The notes under the pieces are model-generated. The model was not told where the DNA came from. It ran no database searches and saw nothing but the letters and a program-made list of their open reading frames with translations. A stretch of DNA of 64,000 nucleotides from Orobanche coerulescens (Eukaryota > Streptophyta > Magnoliopsida > Lamiales > Orobanchaceae), in assembly GCA_033398695.1 (NCBI GenBank), contig CM065815.1, forward strand, positions 140,599,001 to 140,663,000, given 5' to 3'. Below, one piece after another: positions 57,418 through 64,000 of this stretch. Position numbers and translations under genes: made by a program. Position 1 is the stretch's first letter; each line of letters opens with the position of its first letter.

Positions 57418-59650
57418 TGTAACATCCCAATTCACAAATGGGACATTACACGCCGTAGAACCCCCGTGAGGTCTACCAGGCTAACTCGCGACACATGAAC
57501 CACAATGATAACCCAAAAGGTGCATCAAAAAAAATAAATAAGGCCGTGGCCTCGGCCAAAACATTTTAATGGAGTACATGAGACATAAGTTAAATACCAA
57601 ATCGTTGCCCACGCAGGGGACTTAAACCATGTTTAAGAATAAACAATCTATCTCCAGTACTCAACACATGCAATGACAAAGCAGAAAAATACAGACTCGA
57701 GCCACATCATCATGCCAACCCATCCTTCGCATGCGCATCCCGTGCCAGCTCCTCAGCTCGACCAGTACCTGAAATGCATAAGACGCATTTCCCCCATTTA
57801 AGGGGTTAGCATTCGAATAGCTAGTGCAAGTACATAATTACACAACATTATATACATACACGATTCAACGCAAATAAATCGTTAGGAAAATATCATTTTG
57901 AAAATCAATATTCCGGAATATCACATTAACACCAAAACAGTATATCAACAAGTTTTCCACATCACAATTATCCACGCTTGGTAACTCGCGACCGTACCCA
58001 TTAGTATCGGTCCCCAGAGGTCCCGTCGGACCGTCCCCAGGTGAGAAACCACTTCCGCGGCCGTACCCATTAGTATCGGCCCCCAGAGGTCCCGTCGAAC
58101 CGTCCCCAGGTGGAAGAACATCAACACAAGCACCCCAGTCCATTCCCATGGCCGTACCCATTAGTATCGGCCCCCAGAGGCCACACGCCATCCCCAGGTG
58201 GAAGAGAAACAATCACATTCGTTCAATAACACCATTTACATCATTCGCATCAAAATCATATGCACATAACGGAATGTAATACATGTACTTGCCTGATTAA
58301 TACTACGTGAAGGAAAACAGCGAACGGAAAGGTTTTGGCCTGAACAACCTTCACAAATCCGATCCTAACACAATAACGATGGACAACAATCTTAAAACTA
58401 CGTAAATGATGGAATACATCCTAGTTCTACCCGCTGAAACCCTTAGTCGAACAAAACTTGGGTATCGTCGACTATAAGTGACGAACAATGGAGAACTTGG
58501 AGGTTAAAACCACAAATCATCAATAAAATGAAGGATTACAAGTACACGATCGAAGTCTAGCGATAACCCAGTAATAATTCGGACTAAAAGAGTCAAATCC
58601 CAAGAAATCCCCAAAATTCCCCCAAAATCTCAAAACAAGGGTTTTGGGAATATTTACCTTGATTCGGATGGTGGAAAGTGATTAGGAACTTGAAGAATTC
58701 ACGCAAAGGCACGGTGGTAGTGAATGATGATCTGATCGGAATCGGCCCTAACCCCGCTTTGGAATCGCTCAAAGCCGAGAAGGATAGGAAATGAAGGAGA
58801 AATGACGAAGTTGACTGCAGCTGTCCTATTTATATTTAATAGACTTAGCGCACGCTACGCACAAGCATTAGCGTGCGCTAGCGGGGCATGGCGAGCGATG
58901 CCTCTCGACCTCTCGTTAGCGTCGCAAGCTAACATGGTTAGCGTGCGCTAATCTTGAGGATTAGCGTGCGTTAACGGCTGATTAGCGTCTGGCACGGTCG
59001 ATCTTGAAGCACTGAACCCACTGCCCGAAACTGCTTGAAATCGATAGCGCACGCTACGAACCCCAGGTTAGAGTACGCTAACCACACAATGATAGCGCAC
59101 GCAAGTAAATCCTGAGTAGCGTGCGCTACTCAGACAGCAGTTCTGCACAATACACTGCTGCCAACAGCGCAAAAGTGTCGAAAAACGAATCAAGACCAGA
59201 ATCGAGAATCATAAACACGTAATAATCAAGATGACAAAATCGAGTGTTGAAAGGGAATATAATCTCGATCACTAGAGAGTTTGAAACGAAGCAAATAAAG
59301 AAAAATTCCCCAAACTTATGAAAATTACAAAAACGGCCCAAATGCCCGAAAAAATCGCGATACATCGACGGATTAACAAACCGAAAGTTCCCACACGACC
59401 AACTCAACCATACAAACTTATACGAATCGAGAAACAACGAAAACGAACAAGTTTTACAAGAATCGAACGCACGTGCGGTAAGATATAATTCAAAATGAAA
59501 TTATGCAAAAACATCCTCGAAACTCGACCAGACGGAAAAACTCCAAGAACAAAATAGATTCAGAAACCCAAAATAGTGCTAAGCGAGTTGTCTGAAACGA
59601 ACATACACCAAAAATAGAAATTACCGAAAATAGAAAACGCGGATATTACA
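57418..59650 (-). repeat. 5' LTR of element C (2233 bp)
   Basis: It pairs with 35945-38185, with the same three tandem units (57992-58203) and palindrome array (58847-59135). The two copies are nearly identical outside, but inside the array and around CTG/CAG they differ by replacements of 3-10 bases. TSD GAGAA follows. Confidence 0.94.
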
Positions 59651-60244
59651 GAGAAGAGCTCCGCGGAGGTGGCTAAGCAGGCGAGGCAAGATGTTGACGG
59701 GGCGCGGGCAGCGACTGACCGAATGCGGGACCAGATGACGGAAGCCCACAGGTCGCACGCGGCCGCGCAGAAGGAGGCCGACCAGCTGAAGGTGACCGTC
59801 GCCCGATTGACCAGCGAGCTTGCATCCTCGAAGGAAGAGGTGGCCGCTAAAACCGCTGTGCTCGAGGGCGCAAGCCAAACGGTTGCGGAGTTGAAGGAAA
59901 AGCTGAAGGCGACTGAGGCCGATCCCTTCGTTAACGTGGAGTACATCAGCGAATTCGCCTATTACATGGCTTATGCTGATGCCATACGCGCCGCTAAGAA
60001 GGGAGGGCTCAAGGTCGGCCCTTTGGCTGAAAATTTCAAAGCCTACGCGCTGGAGCATCCTCTGCAGCCTGACTTCACCGTGCCGATCCTCGACCTTTCC
60101 ACGGATCTAGGAATCGACTTGAGCTGGTACCCGCTGCCGGACAACCTTGTTCATTCGGGTGCCCCGGAGGATGGGGGTGCAGGAGTCTGTTGTTGGCGAT
60201 GGAACGGGTGCCGATCCTTGAGCTTTTCTGCTTTTTACTTGTAA
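59651..60244 (+). pseudogene. Antisense ORF of element E, 3' part (coiled coil)
   Basis: It continues the frame cut at 35944, giving a long heptad-rich coiled coil: VAKQARQDVDGARAATDRM, DQLKVTVARLTSELASSKEE, AKTAVLEGASQTVAELKEKL. A short C-terminal domain follows (YISEFAYYMAYADAIRAAKK, PLAENFKAYALEHPLQPDF). The end after LVHSGAPEDGGAGV is frameshifted, running on to a TAA at 60242. Coiled-coil C-termini are common in PF04195-type plant proteins. This supports one antisense gene of about 2.7 kb with introns. Confidence 0.75.
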
Positions 60245-61460
60245 TTTTTGTAGCTTTCGTTGTACTTTTGCCTTCGAGCGACCGTGTTTGTATTTTTATT
60301 CCAAGTGATGAAATAAATGTTCGTTTTTTTGATTTCTTGCTTGTATAATTGTCTTTCTGAGTCTTTTACATGACTTTATACAAGTGTTTGAGGAACGATC
60401 ATTGTGTGTACAGCTCCAAGTGAGTTGATAAACTCATATTGATAACTTTTAGGACAAAGTCGATCGCTGCACATACATCTGAACAATGTCGATCGTCGTA
60501 CATGTATTTGAGTAGAGACGATCGTGGTATATATAGCTCCGCTCTTCCCACATGTTTTTGTATACTTGGTGAAAGTAAGGGGACTAAAATAAATCATTTA
60601 GTGAGCGGTCTTCAATTTTGCAGATTCCTCGAGGAAGGCCGACCATCCCGGCCTAGAGGAACTGTGCACAGTCGTGGAGTTCGATGGAACCGACCTCCGC
60701 GACCATGTCTTGTGCGCGAGAAACATTCAATCTGATGGCAAACTTCTCGCGACTCACTTAATTGTGAGGGTCCTCCGTAGGCTGCGCCCGCCTCGTATTT
60801 AAATGAAGGGCGAGCGGTCTTGGTCTGTAGGAGTCCTTGCACGGGGCGTCGTCGGATTAATCGATTCCACGACCACAGCTTGATAGCACTTTTCTACCTC
60901 GGATCGTCATGTTAGATGGCGATCCTCGACGGTATACGTTGTGATGGGGGGAGGGACGCGCTGGATCCACCATGTTAGGTGATGGACCTTTGAGGGCAGG
61001 CGAACGTGTCCACAGATCTGTTTTGGAGGGTCCTTTGGCTATGCCCGCCTCGTATTTAAACAAAGGGCGATCGATTGTTGCTCAAAGAAACCTTGCACGG
61101 TCACAAAGAAGGGTTCCATCGTCCTCCACAACCATGTCGGCACTCTTCTACCTCGGACCGTCATGTTAGATGGCGATCCTCGACGGTATACGTTGTGCTG
61201 AGGGAGGCGATCGCTTGCCTAGGTCCATCATGTTAGATGACGAACTTTAGAAGGCGAGCGAGTCATCCTCTTCTTTGAGGAGTTACTCAGGCAGTAGCCT
61301 TTGGTTTGACGTGGTGGGAATCGGGGAAAGACTTCCGAAGTTCCCACCTCTTGATTGAAGCATATAGATCCAGCCGACGAGGTTGATCGGGGGGTCGACT
61401 CGTATGAGTCTTTAGGCCTGTCGCGTTCGACTCTGGAGACCGGTTTGGGAGATTGATGGG
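60245..61460 (-). other. Non-coding spacer of element E with ~255-bp tandem repeat
   Basis: No ORF. Units sharing GGGTCCT..GCCCGCCTCGTATTTAAA (60767, 61026), CTACCTCGGA(T/C)CGTCATG (60894, 61148) and GCGATCCTCGACGGTATACG recur at ~255 bp, about two copies over 60765-61270. GATCG sites and GCGATCGC (61207) recur. This is where pol would lie in an autonomous Tat element. Confidence 0.75.
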
Positions 61461-61464
61461 GCTC

Positions 61465-63037
61465 CGACTAATCCAATAAACTGTCCAGCTTGTCCTCCTC
61501 GAACAATCTCCAGAGTTGTCTGAGGAGGTCGTGACATTGGTTGGTGCTGTGACTGGGACTCTTGTGGTAAACACAATATTTTTTGTGGTCCAAATGACCG
61601 TTGTCCCTTATCGTCTTTGGCATGCTTAGCGGTTCGCGCCCCTTGATGGCGTAAAAAATATGAGCCAGAGTTCGGTTGAACTTGTGGAGGATCCACCTCC
61701 TCGAAGGCCTTGAAATCACCGGGTGGCTTGGCGACCGCCTTGTTGGATTTGGCGATCGCCATCTTTTAGACGGGAGGCAGCGTCTCCTCACCTAGGCGAA
61801 GGGTGAGGAGCTTTTACCTGGCTAGAAAATCGGCAGCCTTGGCGCGGAAGATTATGTAGGTCGGAGGGATGTTCTTCGTGAGGTGCCTAAACATGGGTGA
61901 ATGACCATAGAATCCCCCCAGGACCGAGTAGAGGGCGAGTTCGTCGCTTATGGGCTCGCCGGTGAGGACAATTTCATCCACCCTGTCGATGTAATCTGCA
62001 TCGGACTCGTCTTCCCCCTGCCTGATTTTCATCATGCGGTGGGGGCCTTCTGGTCTGGCGACCTTGGCGACGAAGTATGACGTAAAGTCGCTCACCAGTT
62101 TCTCAAAGGAATTGATTGATCGCGGTGGCAGTGAGACGTACCATCTATGGGCCAGTTTGCCTAATGTTAACGGGAATATTCGGCACCTGGTCGCATCTGA
62201 TGCCCCACACCCGGTCATGTAGATCTGGAACTTGCTCAAGTGGGTCTCGGGGTCTGATCTCCCCTCATATAAAGGTGTTTTAGGAGGAGCGATCCTTGGT
62301 TGCATGGGGGCAAGCTCGATGTGGACCGCGAGTGGCTCACTCGGTCCGATGATCTTTCGACTGGCGCTTGCCCCACCTTCCATGAGCGCTTTCATCTCGT
62401 CGAGCTGGCATTGCATAGCGGCCATCGCCGTGGCCTGGCTGCTCACGGCTAGGCGCTCGGAGCGGGAGCTGAGGCGATCAAGTACTGACCCACTGGCTCT
62501 GCTGTCGATGATGTCTTTTCCGCGGTGCTCGATTCTTCGGCTTAAGGGAGCCAAACAGCTGACCTATTTTTGATTGGGAGTTGGGTATGCCGAACTCCTA
62601 GTGACGGATTCAGACTCCGTCGTCTCGTGGTTGGGTCCGGAATGCCCCGATCGCCACGATGGATCGCTTCCTAAGCGGCTGAATACAGAACCGTCCCCCC
62701 TTGCGAGAGCCTTTCCTCGTGAATCGGGGCTTTCTTGCGATCGCTCGACCAGTAATCCCTTGAGCTTCCGCTTGACCGCGCGGCGGATGGCCGAGGGGGT
62801 TATAGCGGGCGCTGCGCATGCTCTCCGTCGCTCCCTTAGGATGTCCATAGCCTCCTCGATCTGTTCCGCGGTTTGGAACTGGTCGAGCGAGAGACTGGGG
62901 CCGTCCCTCGGGGGCGGGATCGAGAATCCCGCGTCGCCGCGGCTACCCTCTGTTGTAGTTTGGGGCTCGGATTGAGCCGGAATATGACGTTCGGCGGATC
63001 GGAGAGTGGCTCTCTTCGCAGTGGTGGCAGACGTCAT
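61465..63037 (-). pseudogene. gag: Gag of element E (Tat lineage)
   Basis: ATG at 63037 (MTSATTAKRATLRSAERH) after the PBS/leader. One frame runs to 61814 apart from TAG at 62564-62566, just before a basic stretch. The capsid core is Tat-type: PLYEGRSDPETHLSKFQIYM, RCRIFPLTLGKLAHRWYVSL, PPRSINSFEKLVSDFTSYFV, KIRQGEDESDADYIDRVDEI. After a stop at 61814-61816, a second frame gives the C-terminal knuckle YCVYHKSPSHSTNQCHDLL with C-x3-H-x4-H-x3-C spacing, and ends around 61468. It would make particles for E RNA; broken as written. Confidence 0.87.
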
Positions 63038-63150
63038 TATTTTGAAGGTTTTTCTTTGAAGAAAAGTGAGCATTTCTTCAAGTATATGCTCCAGAGAACA
63101 GTGAGTGTTCTTCGAAATGTTCGGAATGAAAATGAAGGTAAATATCCCTC

Positions 63151-63164
63151 CTTCTAGCGCCAAT
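63151..63164 (-). other. Primer binding site-like sequence of element E
   Basis: The minus strand reads TTGGCGCTAGAAGG next to the LTR start. TGGCGC-type sites are usual in Tat/Athila elements, but I cannot assign the tRNA. Confidence 0.6.
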
Positions 63165-64000
63165 TGTTGTTACCCAAAATATTATTCGGAAGGGATTATT
63201 GTAATGGATGAGTAACAAACAAATGCGAGAGCACGTCCGTGGGAAAGTAAATAACACAAGATTTGTCGGGGTTGTTAGTCCCGGGCTTGAATGCTTTCGT
63301 GAGATATTATTAATACGAATACTTGGGAGTATAAATATTAATGTTAGAGTACAATTACAATGAGTGTAAAGACCCAAGTTATCTAGATCTTGAGTGCAGA
63401 TGATTGCTGGAAGAACCAGAGTTGATGCTCTGTGAGTTCTTGTAACAACGATGGAGTGTTGCGTTGACTGTGAGAAATCGACGGTCTCTCACTGTGTGAA
63501 TTAGCTGAACTCTCGTATGGAAATAATTTCTGAACTTCTGAACCAAACCCCCTTCCAGTTGCTGGAGGTTCCCTATTTATAGGACTGAGGGTAGTTGGGC
63601 GATCGCCTCTACTGTATTATAATAAGCGGGCGATCGTATTTAGCACATAGGTTGGTCTCCTTAAAGTCTGCAGCAACTGCTGGCAGTCGGATGTATGAAC
63701 AAATGAGAAGACAACACGCATCCAGTGTCGCTGTCTCGGGAGGTCCCACCTAGGACCTTTTGGCGGGCCTGTCGGTAGGTGGTACTGTCCTTGTCGTGGA
63801 CAGCTGTTGATGGGTTGGAGTCAAAGATCCTTATTCTGCGGCACCATTCGCGGATCTGCACGTGGGTCTTCACTTCGAGGTCCGGTCTTCATATATAATG
63901 ACAGACGATGGCCTTACACGTGTCATAGGACGGTCGTCCTTGGTCGGGGACCAGAGTCGATCGCTAGGTGTCAAGAGGTGATCGCCTTGGACGTCGATCG
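63165..64000 (-). repeat. 5' LTR of element E, cut by window end
   Basis: It starts TGTTGTTACCC and aligns with 32394-33230. About 120 bp are missing at the right. GGCGATCGCC, a second GGCGATCGT and a minus-strand CTATAAATAG repeat the promoter arrangement of the other copy (63570-63635). Confidence 0.92.

Larger units (their letters stand above)
35945..59650 (-). mobile_element. Element C: Ty3/gypsy chromovirus, carrying D in gag
   Basis: LTRs of 2241 bp (35945-38185) and 2233 bp (57418-59650), perfect TSD GAGAA, PBS-like TGGTATCGAAG (57403-57413) and PPT (38186-38206). Coding DNA between the LTRs is gag to integrase on the minus strand, cut by D at 42748-57128. Without D the element is about 9.3 kb. 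Confidence 0.94.
32394..64000 (-). mobile_element. Element E: Tat-lineage Ty3/gypsy element with gag and antisense ORF, no pol
   Basis: On the minus strand: 5' LTR (63165 to beyond the window), PBS, gag, a ~1.2 kb spacer, an antisense spliced ORF, PPT, 3' LTR (32394-33352). Removing nested element C leaves about 8 kb, too short for pol, and no protease, RT or integrase motif is seen. Gag type, LTR ends TGTTG..CAACA and an extra antisense ORF are features of the Tat lineage. It would need pol from an autonomous relative. Confidence 0.85.

Noticed and set aside
61287..62573. Several plus-strand ORFs opposite E's gag
   Set aside because: Shadow frames of gag; the minus-strand frame has clear Tat gag motifs.

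Overview
The window is a heterochromatic retrotransposon nest from a land plant, most likely an angiosperm. I found no host gene, rRNA, tRNA or CRISPR array. The plant origin rests on Ty3/gypsy chromovirus polyproteins of the Tekay/Del type, initiator-Met tRNA primer sites (TGGTATCAGAGC), a Tat-lineage gag with an intron-containing antisense ORF, and a hAT-type MITE. I cannot name a species.

Layout. 1-7414: element A, a plus-strand chromovirus whose 5' LTR is cut by the window edge. 7415-10685: element N1 (minus strand), two ~2.5 kb LTRs around only ~0.67 kb of non-coding DNA. 10686-27146: element B (plus strand), whose 5' LTR is split at 12169/23233 by the complete minus-strand chromovirus E2 (12170-23227, TSD AAAAG). 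E2 carries a hAT-like MITE (18918-19493) in gag. 27147-30200: N2, a second, truncated copy of the N1 family. 30201-32393: an LTR fragment (F) split by a solo LTR (30426-31680, TSD TAGCG). 32394-64000: element E, a minus-strand Tat-lineage element with gag and an antisense spliced ORF but no pol; its 5' LTR runs off the right edge. Chromovirus C (35945-59650, TSD GAGAA) sits in E's antisense ORF. Chromovirus D (42748-57128, TSD CCTAG) sits in C's gag. A non-LTR retrotransposon (about 45352-49110) sits in D's left LTR. The deepest nest is E > C > D > LINE.

How the parts work. Each chromovirus encodes Gag, protease, RT, RNase H and integrase with a chromodomain-like tail, which would cover packaging, cDNA synthesis and targeted integration. 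N1/N2 and E lack pol and could only have moved using enzymes from other elements. Almost every reading frame is broken, but many breaks fall where related elements have CTG or CAG. Some may therefore be sequencing or polishing errors in CHG-methylated DNA rather than real decay.

Most notable: (1) the LINE has no AP-endonuclease; it shows an N-terminal zinc finger, an RT, a Cys/His knuckle and a restriction-like endonuclease-like C-terminus, and it is inserted exactly at a TAA microsatellite. (2) LTRs of nearly every family carry arrays or pairs of a family-specific CpG palindrome (arm-CG-NN-CG-arm) immediately upstream of the TATA box. (3) A GCTAACCCC...CAGGT block is shared by otherwise dissimilar LTRs.
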